Positions 1 through 11,941 of a DNA stretch of 64,000 bases are shown here, one piece after another. Position 1 is the first letter of the stretch. Each line of letters begins with the position of its first letter. Position numbers and translations under genes: made by a program. This DNA is from Adiantum capillus-veneris. Its lineage: Eukaryota > Streptophyta > Polypodiopsida > Polypodiales > Pteridaceae. The notes beneath the pieces were generated by a model. It saw only the letters and a list, made by a program, of their open reading frames with translations. It had not been told where the DNA came from and made no database searches. Where the stretch lies: the NCBI GenBank assembly GCA_014529385.2, contig CM043962.1, forward strand, positions 123,982,470-124,046,469, in the 5' to 3' direction.

Positions 1-755
1 GGCATACAATTATTGTCTACATGATCAAACATACTTGTGGAGGTGGACATCAATCTCCTCAATGCAATAACATTCGAGAAAGCCACCACAAACACTATGA
101 ACCTTTTTTTACGGTCATGTGGCATAGATGTTCTTACAAAGGCTTGCAAAATCAAAATGAGGACAAGCACAATAGTTGCTTTGCAAGCTTACATGATACC
201 ATGCTTTTGGAGTGGAACCACTTTGTATTTTTACATGTAATTTCATCTCATTGAGGATGTGTAAAGAGAAAAGCTCGTTCTCATATTGTTGTAGAATTTT
301 CTCCCCCTCTTATAGCCTTGTGGTCTGATGCTTTGACGATCCATATTTGTTAAAGCATCCCGAGTCGGCTGCAGCACACGTTGTGCTTGTTAGTCACCTG
401 TGTTGTGCAATCTCTTATTTAAAAAAAAGAGGATAAGTTATCTATTTCTTGTTTCTACTTAAAGAACTCCAATAAAGTCCCCCTCATGCAAGGTCCACTA
501 CTTGAGTCACCAACAAGGGCATTCAACAAAGTATATTTTATGTACTGCCACGATCTCTCGACCAATTTTTTTATATCCATATTCTCTTGATTAAACATGT
601 TATGGATAAGGGATATGTACATTTATTACTCAAGTGCTCATTAGGAGCTATGGTCATTTGTGCCGGCCGGCCAATGTGTATTCATTTTGAGCATTGAAGA
701 ATCTATAAATAAAATACGTGCAAGAGGGAAATGCTCACTCTTGCACGGGGGGAGA
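1..755 (+). mobile_element. 3' end of a Ty1/copia element (J), partial
   Basis: Positions about 28-190 read, with frame changes, like the tail of a copia RNase H: an EVD triplet where the family has KHIEVDxHF, then DVLTKA matching the conserved ADxLTKA. The rest is 3' untranslated sequence ending in a TATA-like run and a purine tract (about 743-755). A nearly identical 75-bp stretch at 6621-6694 precedes the second J LTR, which ties this segment to the J family. Element A is inserted after 755, and the J LTR resumes at 5829. The remainder of J lies left of the window. The RNase H assignment rests on short motifs only. Confidence 0.5.
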
Positions 756-982
756 TGTTGGAATTAGGGTTGCAGAGAAACGCACACAGCTTGGAGAAGA
801 CGAAGGAAGCTCAAGGCACACAATAGAGAGTGTGTTACTTAGTGTGAAATGGAAAGATAGATAGGCCTAGAGTGATGCGTGTATATACAATGCACAAGGC
901 AAAAAACCTCCTAAAGAGGGAAAAAATGCCCCGGCGGTCCTAGTGTGTTCACACACATCACTACCACATGTATATGGTAACA
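756..982 (-). repeat. 3' LTR of copia A
   Basis: The plus strand starts TGTTGGAATTAGGG and ends TATGGTAACA. It is repeated at 5596-5822 and 21185-21412. For the minus-strand element this copy is the 3' LTR. Confidence 0.92.
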
Positions 983-1057
983 AATCCCCCCTGGAGTGAT
1001 GCGGTGAACGAGAGCTGACACATGAGTAAAGGGAAGTGCCATGCCCTGAGGACATGA

Positions 1058-2896
1058 TCAGTCCACAAAGGGGAGTAAGCCCAAAGCTTTGCGGAAAGCT
1101 TCCAGCTTCTCACGAGACAATGCCTTTGTGAAAAGATCCGCAAGGTTGTCCTGTGTTGGCACATAAGCCAAGCTGGTCTCTCTTGCTGAGAGCCTCTCCC
1201 TGACATAGTGGTAATGCACCTCAATTTGCTTTGTGCGAGCATGAAAAACCGGGTTCCTTGCAACTGCCAATGCGCTCTGACTATCAGTGTAGATAGTGTT
1301 GATAGTGTCCTATCCAACATCCAAATCAGCCATAAGGCGTCTGAGCCATACACACTCAACTATAGTTGTGAAGACTGCACTGTACTCAGCCTCACAACTT
1401 GAAGTGGCCATAGTAGGTTGCTTCTTGCTCAACAATGATATACATCAACTTCCAAGCATGAAACAAAAACCACTTGTGGACACTCACGTGTCAAAACAAC
1501 CAGCCCAATCTGAGTCCGAAAAGCATGTAAGTCTAGTGGAAATGACCCCCCCTTGGCATAAAACAAGCCAAGATGTAAAGTGCTGCTAAGGTAGCAAAAA
1601 ATCCTCTTGACAGCCTGCCAATGCTTAGACCCTGGACTATGCATAAATCTACTAACCTGTGAGACTGCAAACTGGATATCTGGCCTCGTGTTGCATACGT
1701 AAATGAGGCATCCAACAGCATTTTGGTAAAGAGTGACATCAGCAGGATCACTAGCGTCATGAAGACTCAATTTCAAACCTGTTTCCATGGGAGTGGCAAT
1801 ATGTTTGCAATCCTCAAATCCAAATTTACATAACAATGTCTCTATGTAACTTTTCTAACACAAGGCAATACCACCATTACACTGCTTAAACTGTACCCAA
1901 GTAATGATGCAACAGCCCCAAATCTTTCATTTTGAAAGTAGCATTCAAATCAGCCTTAAATTCAGCAATATGTCTCTCATTTGGTCAAGTGATCAACAAA
2001 TCATCTACATAAAGAACCACAATGAGAAGTACATCACCCTCATGCTTTTACATACAATGTGCTTTCCGTTGGACTGTTACGAAAGCCTTGTTTGACCAAA
2101 TGAGTGTCAGATTTCTCATACCAAGCACAAGGAGATTGGTTCAACCCATACAAAACCTTGTTACATTTGCACACTTTGGCCTCTTTTCCTTTCTTGAAAA
2201 AACCGCGAGGCTGTGTTACATAAACTTCCTCAAATATGTCACCATTCAAGAAAGCAGTAACAATGTCTGATTGATGTACATCCCAACCAAAATGAGCTGC
2301 CAATGAACATAGAAAACACACAGTAGTCATACGACAAGTGGGAGAAAAAGTCTCTTCATAATCTATGCCTTTTTGTTGTGCATAACCCTTTGCAACAGTC
2401 GAGCCTTATGGCTATCGATCTCACCATCCGGCTTGCATTTCTACTTGTAAACCCAGTTTGTACCAATGGCCTTTTTGCCAGGAGGCAAATCACATAAATT
2501 CCATGTGTCATTTTCTATAAGTGCATCGTATTCTGATTGCATGGCAGCCATCCAATTTTTTGAATTCTGTGCTTCATCAAAAGATAGAGGCTCCTCAACA
2601 TCATGTAAGCTAGACACAGCCAAAGCATAACAATCTGATGCATAAGATGCATGGTGAGAGCCTGAACGAATACGACTAGACACAGGTTCATCAAATTTAC
2701 TATCACGCAATGTATGCACCAGCCATTTTGGCATACCTCTAGCTTGCTCATTTTCATCCCTTTCCTCATCAAGTACATCATGTACATCTGCATTAGTAAT
2801 AGGCTGATCTGTAACATTTTTGGAAAACCCCATAGGCTGTACATTTGCCTCATTTGAATTTACATTTGTATTTACACCACTAAAAAGAGGCAACAA
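1058..2896 (-). pseudogene. Copia A reverse transcriptase and RNase H, broken
   Basis: Several frames together give a copia RT/RNase H. RT starts with an ENDTWNLCDLPPGKKAIGTNWVYK-like block (2441-2520), continues with IVTAFLNGD (about 2255), and reaches the catalytic LYVDD near 2010, followed nine codons later by an in-frame TGA. The RT connection (TRPDIQFAVSQVSRFMHSP) lies at 1429-1836. The RNase H tail with ADLFTKAL is at 1058-1270. The middle of RNase H is frame-shifted. The same TGA is present in A', so the defect may predate the separation of the two copies. Confidence 0.85.
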
Positions 2897-2934
2897 AGTG
2901 TCATAAATGTCCTGTGAGCTTACATTACTGTCTC

Positions 2935-4206
2935 AGCAAGGGCTGAACAGAATCTTCCACAAACACTACATCCCGTGAAACCAGAGTGGATGATACAACC
3001 TATAACCTTTGCTTTCAGTACTATAACCAACAAAAATACATTTGACAGCCTTATCATCCAATTTTCAGCATTGTGTTTGTGGCACCAAAGCATATGCCAA
3101 ACAACCAAAAACACGCATGTGCTCAATAGAAGGCTTTCTATCATGCCATGCTTCATATGGAGTAATAGACTGCAAAGCTTTTGTAGGACACCTGTTTAGT
3201 ACATAAGTGGCACACATGATGGCCTCAAGCCAAAAAGAATGAGGCAAAGCTTGACTTTTGACCATACATCGTGCCATTTCTGTAAGTGACCTGTTTTTCC
3301 TCTCAGCAAGACCATTTGGATGAGGTGTATAAGGCACTATACATTGGTGTTTTATCCCACAACTAGCTAGAAATGCATTAAATTCATGAGACGTATACTC
3401 CCCCCCTCGATTGGAACGGAGGGTGCTCATAGTACATTTCGAGACATTTTCAGCCATAGCCCGAAATTGTTTGAAGCACATAAAAACTTTGGACTTTTCT
3501 TTAAGCGGAAATACCCATGCATGCCTGGAGTAATCATCAATGAAAGTCACAAAGTAAAGGTAATTGCCCAAGGACGGAGTTTGCATGGGCCCACAAACGT
3601 CACTATGCACAACCTGCAACCTGCATGTGGCCCTAACTGAACCATCCTTTGGAAACTTAGAACGCTGCATCTTACCCAAAATACAGCCTTCACAAACATG
3701 TTTGACAGGTGCTTCAAGAGGCGGCAAAGAAGCAACCATATCAGATATCTGCAAACGCAGTAAACTGGCAAAATTTAGATGACCAAAACTTGTATGCCAA
3801 AGTTTTGCATCTGAAATAGCCCTTGAATCTGCATTTGCATTTGCAAAATTGTGTCCACACTTGTCATACAAAGTGATCTTATACCGCCCACGGCACAAAG
3901 CCCAGATGCAACGATTTCATCACCAAAACTGAGATCATGAATTGTACATCTGTCATCCACAAATTTGACTGCAAGTCCAAGTCTAGCAAGTGCAGATACA
4001 GACAAAAGATTCTTCTTGATCCCAGGTACATAAAGTGCATCAACAAGTGTGAAAGAACCGCCATTTGCAGCAGTAAGCACAATCTTTCTAACTCCCCGAA
4101 CCGGATAAGAGGCACAAGTGACTGAATTCCCATGAGGGATAGACTTGAGAGAGGTGAACAATTCAAGATGTGAGGTAATGTGATTTGTAGCACCACTGTC
4201 TAAATA
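2935..4206 (-). pseudogene. Copia A protease and integrase, broken
   Basis: The aspartic protease site LDSGA lies near 4190; the Trp codon just before it has become TGA (4206-4208 area), splitting gag from protease. The protease remainder ends near 3880. Integrase follows: the GAG-pre-integrase block LWHTSFGHL, a zinc-binding CEGCILGK, the first catalytic Asp in VHSDVCGP, then LRSNRGGEY, where the family has Asp (Asp to Asn), and AERKN with the catalytic Glu. It ends at VFGCLAYALVP (about 3070). Loss of the second Asp would inactivate integrase even without the stops. Confidence 0.85.
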
Positions 4207-5303
4207 TCACACATGTGAATCTGCAGCAACTGACATACATGCATCATGGACAACGGGATTGTAAGTGCACTCTGCACTAAAAGCCCATTCTGCATCAACA
4301 TCAACATTACAGTCTCCTTTCACAGAAGACTCAACAATGGCTGCATTTGTAGTGGAGCCAGCATTTGCAGTGGAACCACCCTCTTTCTTCTTAGCCTCTT
4401 TGGCCTTCAACTTAGGACACTTCTTGATCATGTGATCATTAGCTTTACAATAATGGCAACACATCTTCTTTTTACACTTATCACCAGAATCACTAGACGA
4501 AGTGCTGCCAGCAGAAGCATTGGGAACAGAAGTTTTTCCACTCGTAGCAGAACATAAGAAGTGGTTGCATTGTTGTTACCACCCTTTCTTTGAGAAGCAA
4601 TAAAAACCTGTTCAACTGCACGCTGTGTAGTCCTATTTTTTCTGGAAAGTGACTCTTGCAACATCAATGTGCATAATGCATCAAACTTGACAACTTCAGG
4701 ATTTCCTTGGGTCATAAGTCTCCAAGTACTAGCAAAAGTCTGGTAAGAATCTGGTAAGGCATCAAGAACAGTCTGCACAAGGGAACTGTCTGAAATGACT
4801 TCACCTACAGAAATAAGTTGCTAATTGATATCCTTGACACCAACAAGAAAAGTGTCCATATCATCCTCCTCATGCATAATCTTCGACTCCATCTCTTTAT
4901 GCAGCAAAGCAATTTTAGCCTCATTGCAACTTGCATAAAGACTAGCCAAAATATCCCAAGCCTGTTTTGTAGATTTTGCTGAACGAATGTGAGGAACAAT
5001 GGTGCGCTTCACAGACAACGCAATCAATGCATGAGCGTGCGCATCCTTTACATCCCAACGAGCTTGTTCTGCCATAGGCAGAACAACTCTAATAGCAGAA
5101 ATCCTTGCAACAAGACCTGCAACATCCTCAACATTGCCTACATCCTCAGAACCAGGACATACATCAATGCCCTGCACAATATTCCATACGCCCTTTGAAA
5201 CAAGAATGTGTTGCATCATATAAGCCCACATAGGGTAATTGTCCCCATCCAACGTGTCCTCAACAACAAACATCTTGAACACATCTGTGCTGTTGTCAAC
5301 CAT
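4207..5303 (-). pseudogene. Copia A Gag, broken
   Basis: The start is the ATG at 5303. An N-terminal stretch (VVEDTLDGDNYPMWAYMMQ) and an AWDILASLY block match the UBN2/retrotransposon Gag type of copia elements, a capsid-like protein. The frame breaks near 4820 and again near 4460. The downstream frame has a CCHC zinc knuckle (CHYCKANDHMIKKC, spacing CX2CX4HX4C) that would bind RNA. It then runs into the nonsense codon before the protease. Confidence 0.82.
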
Positions 5304-5581
5304 GGTAAATATTGCACCTGATGTGAAAACTACCCGAAAAGAGGAGAAACAGAGCGGGAACAACACATGCTATATAGCACAAACCATAGAAGACTGTAAG
5401 GCACCTGTTATGCAAAAACGACACTGACAAAAATTTTGCACAAAATGAAGAAATTGCCTGTGCAGACCTGCCTGTAGAGGAATGAGAAACTGGGAACACT
5501 TGCCAAACCTCACTGAAATCGTAGAAAGTGAGCAGGCTGATGCTGGAGCAGCTGGCGACTAAGCCTGGGAGGATGCAACCT

Positions 5582-5594
5582 CCTCTGATACCAA
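5582..5594 (-). other. Primer-binding site of copia A (initiator Met tRNA)
   Basis: Next to the 5' LTR, the minus strand reads TTGGTATCAGAGG, the usual complement of the plant initiator Met tRNA 3' end. Confidence 0.85.
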
Positions 5595-5595
5595 T

Positions 5596-5822
5596 TGTTG
5601 AAATTAGGGTTGCAAAGAAACGCACACAGCTTGGCGAAGACGAAGGAAGCTCAAGGCACACAATAGAGAGTGTTTTACTTAGTGTGCAATGGAAAGATAG
5701 ATAGCCCTAGAGTGATGGGCGTATATACAATGCACGGGGGGAAAAACCTCCTAAAGAGGGAAAAAATGCACCGGCGGTCCTAGTGTGTTCACACACATCA
5801 CTACCACATGTATATGGTAATA
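5596..5822 (-). repeat. 5' LTR of copia A
   Basis: Partner of 756-982, same length of 227 bp. It is followed by the target duplication GGAGA at 5823-5827. The outer end is TA instead of CA. Confidence 0.92.
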
Positions 5823-5828
5823 GGAGAT

Positions 5829-6073
5829 TGCACCCAATGCATGTGTCTTCTTCTCTTCTCTCCTCCCTCCTCTCTCATCGTGCTGGTGAAGCACTCCACT
5901 CTAGGAGGTGCACCTGTACGTTCTCGCTTACACTCTCTCGCTCTCTATCTTTCTATGTTTGCGTACAGCTTCTATTCCATGCTTGTGGATGTGCCAAGTA
6001 TGCGTATTTATCATTTTATGGTTTGTAGTGCAGTATTCTCGGTGCAGGGCTCTCCGCGTCTCTGTCTGCAACA
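5829..6073 (+). repeat. J LTR, copy 1 (245 bp)
   Basis: It begins TGCACCCAATGC and ends CTGCAACA. It has the same length as the copy at 6696-6940. The preceding purine tract is split from it by the insertion of A (751-5827). It is followed at once by a Met-tRNA primer site. Being preceded by a PPT and followed by a PBS, it acts as the 3' LTR of the upstream copy and the 5' LTR of the short downstream copy. Confidence 0.88.
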
Positions 6074-6695
6074 GTGGTATCAGAGCACAAGGAAACGCTC
6101 CTACATGATGTGGAGAACAACAAAGTAAGATGTAGCAACCAACTTATGGCTATGGTGATCATCATCAATTCCATATATCAAGGCTGAGTTTTTATCATAT
6201 TGTTTTTTTTTTATGAATTACATCATGCAGAGTTGCTTGAACTGCATCACAAAGAAACAAGCAAAAATTACTTGTTTATGATTAGCAAAGGTTAGTTATA
6301 TCCTGATTAGTTAGCACTAGATTTCATCTACGATATCATTTCCATGAATAATTATCTGAGTAGTGGGCACATAGGTAGTTTGGTATGCAACGGTGATAGA
6401 TGTATAAGATCAAGGAGAGACCTGATCAAAGAAGTTAGAAGAAAAGAATTCTCGACATTAGAACGGAGTGTAGAATATTGAGCAAGCAAAGAAAAGGGAA
6501 TTGAATCGGGAGACATCCTTGTAGATTTTCAAACAGGCAGGTACAGGAGAACATGAAGAAGAAAGATTCGTGTCTGAAGTATATCTTTTGTAGAACTCAA
6601 TAGCTATCCAAAAAGGATATTCATTTTGAGCATTGAATAATCTATACGTAAAATACGTGCAAGAGGGAAATGCTCACTCTTGCACCGGGGGAGAT
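6074..6695 (+). mobile_element. Short non-coding internal region of J (TRIM-like or deletion derivative)
   Basis: About 620 bp lie between PBS and PPT with no ORF of note. The last ~75 bp (6621-6694) repeat the J 3' end at 680-755, including the TATA-like run and the purine tract GGGGGAGA. With two LTRs, PBS and PPT but no gag-pol, it resembles a terminal-repeat retrotransposon in miniature, which would need another element's enzymes to move. Internal deletion of a full element is an equally good reading. Confidence 0.7.
6075..6087 (+). other. Primer-binding site of J (initiator Met tRNA)
   Basis: TGGTATCAGAGCA starts two bases after the LTR end CAACA, which is the classical copia arrangement. 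Confidence 0.9.
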
Positions 6696-6940
6696 TGCAC
6701 CCAGTGCTTGTGTCTTCTTCTCTTCTCTCCTCCCTCCTCTCTTGCCGTGCCAGCTTAGCACTCCGCTCTAGGAGGTGTGCCTGCACGTTCTCGCTTACTC
6801 TCTCTCGCTCTTTATCTCTCTATGTTTGCATACAACTTCTATTCCATGCTTGTGGATGTGCCAAGTATGCGTATTTATCGTTTTATGGTTTGTAGTGCAC
6901 TATTCTAGGTATTTGTAGGGCTCTCCACGTGTCTGCAACA
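6696..6940 (+). repeat. J LTR, copy 2 (245 bp)
   Basis: Starts TGCACCCAGTGC and ends CTGCAACA. It is closely similar to 5829-6073 throughout, including the CT-rich leader and the GGATGTGCCAAGTATGCG block. Confidence 0.88.
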
Positions 6941-7680
6941 AAACATGCGACCAAACTTTGGCCACTTATTACACCAAGGGTAATTTCTCCCACACCAATC
7001 ATTTGTCACATATCTTTGCACACTCGTGAACTCTATGTAGTTTTGAAGGAGCCCTTGAAAGGATTACTCAAACTCAGCCATTGTGGCACTGTGCATAAGT
7101 GCACACATGGAAAAGTATAGATGGTCATGAAAGTGCATTGGTGCCTAAAGCAAAGACAAAATCAATAGGTGATGCAAAGTATACAAGTAGGTATAGCAAA
7201 TGTTAGAGTTCTTACATACCTTTGGAAGGAGGTTCTCTACCTAGGCTTTCTTAGCAAGAAACCAACATAGAATGATCAGACTAAGCACTTGTTGAGGAGA
7301 ACCATGGAATTCCTGAACCCAACACTGAGGGTCCTCCTTCACCACCTTATGAATAGTCTCAAGCTCCACTAGTGAATTATTAATCACTATTTTTGTGGGG
7401 TGCACATTACTCATTCTTGCAAAAATTGTATTTAGGGTTATCTCAATTGGAATTTGTTCCTAGTCACTTCATGTGTCCTTGGTGCATAGCATGAGCCATA
7501 TTTGTAAACCTACACCATTTTGATTAGGCAAAACTACATCATACAATGGAAAGCCGGTTCCACTTCAAACTTATTAAGGCGAATCTAGTCAAATTTGCTC
7601 TTCCGTGCCCTTTGCAAATTAAAGGGCACTCCAAACTAAATGTTGCCTCCGCGCCTCCATACCGTGTCTCCTTTCTCCTA
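6941..7680. other. Unassigned, no gene seen
   Basis: Short broken frames only. I see no domain, repeat or RNA gene here. Confidence 0.5.
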
Positions 7681-7685
7681 GCTTG

Positions 7686-7877
7686 TGAAGGAGTATGAGC
7701 GGAAGTGCGACGCGAGAGAGAGTGCGAGAAGAAGAGCACGATGATATGGTGAACTCGCTCTACTGTAATGTGTAGAGCATAGTGAGTTCTTATTAGGTTT
7801 TTACAAAAGAATATGTGTACATACCTGGCGGCCCGCCCACTTACCTGGGTGACCACATTGGGCTTTATACCCCAATA
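7686..7877 (-). repeat. 3' LTR of copia B
   Basis: Plus strand TGAAGGAGTATGAGCGG to CCCCAATA; partner of 13042-13233. The terminal CA has become TA. Confidence 0.92.
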
Positions 7878-7960
7878 AACTTAAAGTCCAATGTGGTACT
7901 TTAAGTGTGAGAGAAGCTACTATACAAGCTAATATACAAGAGATGTAGAGAAGTGATGTA

Positions 7961-10900
7961 CTACCCTACACCTAACTGCTTGCGAAAATGCGCAAAGCTC
8001 TCTGAGGGAAGTCCTTTTGTAAGTACATCAACAGGATTTTCTGTGGTGTGAACTTTGACAAGCTGAAGTTGCTTATCCTCGAGCATTTCCCTGATGAAAT
8101 GATACTTCACATCCACATGCTTTGTCTTTGAGTGATAAACTGGATTGCGAGCAAATTGTATAGCACTTTGACTATCACAATATAACACAGGCATCTCTTC
8201 TTTGATTCCCAAATTTGTTACTAGTCGATTAAGCCAAATTGATTCTTTACATGCCTCTGATGCTGCAACATATTCAGCCTCTGTAGTAGACTGAGTAACA
8301 CAATCTTGTAATCTAGAATGCCATGATACTGCTCCACCAGCCAATGTAAAGACATACCCTGACGTAGACCTTCGGTTGTCTAAGTCACTTGCATAATCTG
8401 AGTCTGTAAAACCCTTTACACTTAGCTCTTGACTCCCATAGCATATACGCATACTCTTTCTAGCTTTCAGGTATCTCAATATTCCTTTCACTGCCTCCCA
8501 ATGTTTCTTGCCTGGGTTTGACATGTATCGACTTACTACTCCCACTGCAAATGCAATGTCTGGGCGAGTAGCAATCATTGCATACATCAAACTACTCACT
8601 GCAGACGCATATGGAATCTTATCCATTTCAGCCTGTTCTTCCTCAGACACAGGACAATCTTGTTTGCTAAGTTTCACATATGGTGGCAATGGAACACTCA
8701 GTGCCTTTCCCTTCTCCATATTGAAACGTTGCAAAACCTTGTCAATATACTCTGTTTGAGATAACCAAATCAACTTCTTTGATCTGTCTCTCTCAATGCG
8801 CATACCAAGTATATGACTTGCCTCACCCATGTCTTTCATGTCAAACGATTTTGCCATCTTTGACTTCAAAGATGAAATTTCTTCCAAGTTCTTGCCAGCA
8901 ATCAACATGTCATCCACATACAAAATAAGGATCAGCCAACTACCATCCTTAGCCTTCTTTGTATATAGACAGTGATCGAACTCACTACGTTTGTAGCCTT
9001 GAGAAAGCATAAACTTGTGGAATTTATGGTACCATTCCCTCGGTGATTGTTTTAAGCCATAAAGACTCTTTAACAACTGGCATACCCAATCTTCCTTGCC
9101 TTTCTCAACAAACCCTTCTGGCTGCTGCATGTAAATTTCCACATCTAAATCACCATGCAAGAACACTGTCTTGACATCCATTTGGTGCAACACCAAATCT
9201 AATATGGAAACCAATGCAAGAAAGCATCTCAATGTAGTCATCTTGACCACCGGAGAGAAGACTTCATCAAAGTCAATGCCTTGTTCTTGCTTAAAGCCCT
9301 TAGCAACAAGCCTTGCTTTGTACTTTGGCTGACTATCATGAGCGGTGATCTTATACCTGTAAACCCATTTACAAGGTAGAGCCTTTTTGCCCTGTGGTAA
9401 TTTAACTAGCTTCCATGTCTTGTTTTTATGCAGAGCTGTCATCTCTGACTGCATGGCCAATTGCCAATTCCCGGAGTCCTTCATCTGCACTGCTTCCTTG
9501 TAACATGAAGGCTCATTGCAATCAGTCAACATGACATAGTTCATAGATGGAACAAACCTATCAGGAGGTCGCGTGACATGTCCAAATCTACACACAATAG
9601 GTGGCTCAGGCTCAGCCACAACCTGTGGTTCCACTCTATCATGTCCTTGCTCCTCTTGAGCCCTGACATTTTGTCTTGCACGTGCAGGTCCATCTTCTTG
9701 GAAGACAACTCTTCTAATCTCCTCAACCCTCTCTGGTTTAGAATGATATTTGGATTCATTAAAGTGAACATCATTGCTGCGGACAACCTTTCTGGATTCG
9801 GGATCCCAAAGTCTGTACCCCATCTCACCAGAATTACCATAGCCTAGAAAGATGCACTTTCTACTCTTTGGCTCAAGTTTGTTCCTAAATTCCTTTGGAA
9901 CGTGAGTATATGCCTCACAGCCAAAGATTCTGAGATGCTTGTATGAGGGAATTTTGCCTGACCATACCATCTCTGGCACTGAATCCTTCTGCAAAACCTT
10001 GCTAGGAGATCTATTTACAAGATGAACAGCTGTTGATACAGCTTCAGCCCAAAACCCATTTGGCAGTTGTGCATTAGACAACATACTTCTGACCTTCTCT
10101 TGTATGGTCCTATTCATCCTCTCAGCAACACCATTTTGAGGAGGATTGTAAGAAGCAGTAAGTTCACGTTTTATACCTTTTGACTCACAAAAGTCCTGAA
10201 AGGCCTTTGAAACATACTCTCCACCATTGTCAATGCGTAAGCATTTAAGCTTCTTGCCACTCTGATTCTCCACAAGTGTCACAAACGTTTTGAAAACACT
10301 AAACGCTTCATCCTTGTGCTTGAGAAAGTAAACCCATACTTTCCTCAAGTAATCATCTATAAATGTCATAAAGTAAGAAGCTCCCCCTAGAGATAGGTTA
10401 GGCATAGGTCCACACAAATCACTATGAACAAGTGCCAACTGTGTATCTCTTCTACTGCTTCTATGCTTATGTGGCTGCTGTGTTTGCTTACCATACAGAC
10501 AATGTTCACAGAATTCAAAATCATTAAATGAAAAGCCAGGCAAATAACCAGAACGAGACAAGATTTCCATTCCCTTCTTGGACATATGTCCTAACCGGCT
10601 ATGCCACAAAGAAACTTTCGGCTGCTCGGTTACATTGATTACATTTTTAGAGACATTTGATACATAAATCATGCAAAGTCCTCCAGACTTTACTCCATGT
10701 GCTACTGTCATAGAACCCTTGGATATCTTCCACATGTTCTGTCCAAAAGTGGCAACGTAGCCAGCATCATCAAGTAAACCTGTGCTGATCAAGCTCTTTG
10801 TAATTGCGGGAACATGTCTCACATTCTTCAGCGTGAAAGAAGAGCCATTCTGAAACTTCAATTGAACATCTCCAACACCTAAGATCTCACATGTCTGCCC

Positions 10901-11941
10901 ATTGCCTAGCCGAACATGATCTTTAGTGGTCACATAAGAGGTAAACCACTCCTTGTTTGGAGACACATGAAGTGATGCCCCTGAGTCTATAATCCAGTCA
11001 CTCAGTGCATTTCCATCAGATGCTGTAAGAAGAGCTGAGTCCATTGTATTCTTCAAGAAGTAGATGTCTCTAGACACTAGACTGTCATCCTCTGCAACAG
11101 TGTTTGTCACATTTATTTCTTGAATCTTCATTGAGGACTTGTTCTTCTCACCATGGTCTTCAGCTTTCTCTTTGCCTTTTTCTGCTTTCCATTCTCTGCA
11201 GTCTCTTTTCATGTGACCCTTCTTGCCACAATGGTAGCATTCTATGTCACTCTTGCCTTTAGCACTGCGGGACTTGCTACGAGACTGATTCCTCTTTCCA
11301 CCTTTGTACTTTTCTTTGGTCCTTCCCCTGACAACTAAGGCTGTTCCTTTGCCTTTGTCCATTGTCTTTCTATTGGTTTCTTCAGTAAGCAGACTTCCTT
11401 CTACACCTGCTATGTTCAAACCATCTGGAGGTGCATAATTACTCAAAGCTGTGCGAAAAGTGTCCCAACTTTCCGGCAATGTGATCAACAGGAACATAGC
11501 TCTAACAGGTTCATCAAACTTGACACCTTGAGCTGACAACTGACTATAGATTGTGTTGAATTCATTCAGATGATTGGACATAGGTGTCCCTTCTTTCATC
11601 TTCAAGTCAACAAGCTTCTTAAGCCAGTATACCTGTGAAGCTGCACTCTGCTTCTCATAACGATCACTCAGCTTTAACCATGCTTGATAAGCCGACATCT
11701 TGTCTGCTACATTGAAGTAAACACTTTCTGCCAAAGTAAGCATAATGGTAGAAAGTGCCAATTCATCCATTTCGCTCCATTCATCTTCGTCCATATCTTC
11801 TGGTTTTATCCCCTTGAGCTTTATAGGTTTTATCTGCTTCTTTTGTACCAACACGTGCCAAATCTGCTTCTTCCACAATGGGAAATTGGTTCCATCCAGC
11901 TTCTTGATATTTTAAAGAGCAGTGTCCTGTGATCCAGCCAT
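7961..11941 (-). pseudogene. Copia B Gag-Pol polyprotein, one premature stop
   Basis: The natural start is the ATG at 11941 (MAGSQDTAL), but codon 10 is TAA (11912-11914, probably from AAA). Thereafter the frame is open for 1,305 codons to 7961. In order it shows a UBN2-type Gag, a CCHC knuckle (CYHCGKKGHMKRDC, about residue 235), the protease site IIDSGAS (about 310), pre-integrase LWHSRLGHM, integrase with VHSDLCGP, RIDNGGEY and VAERMN (D, D, E all kept), RT with LYVDDM, and RNase H with DSDYAS, TEAEY and CDSQSAI. Gag and Pol form one frame, as usual in copia. The stop would block translation unless an internal Met (for example MDEDEW) is used. The RT palm has VFLHGDL where many relatives have AFLHGDL. 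Confidence 0.93.

Larger units (their letters stand above)
756..5822 (-). mobile_element. Ty1/copia retrotransposon A, degenerate, with both LTRs
   Basis: Two similar 227-bp LTRs (756-982 and 5596-5822) enclose a gag-protease-integrase-RT-RNase H series on the minus strand, in copia order. The outer ends begin TG, and the 5-bp duplication GGAGA lies at 751-755 and 5823-5827. The LTRs differ at roughly a dozen positions. Many frameshifts and stops show it is dead. It is inserted at the PPT/LTR border of element J. A truncated relative, A', lies at 21185-23935. Confidence 0.93.
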
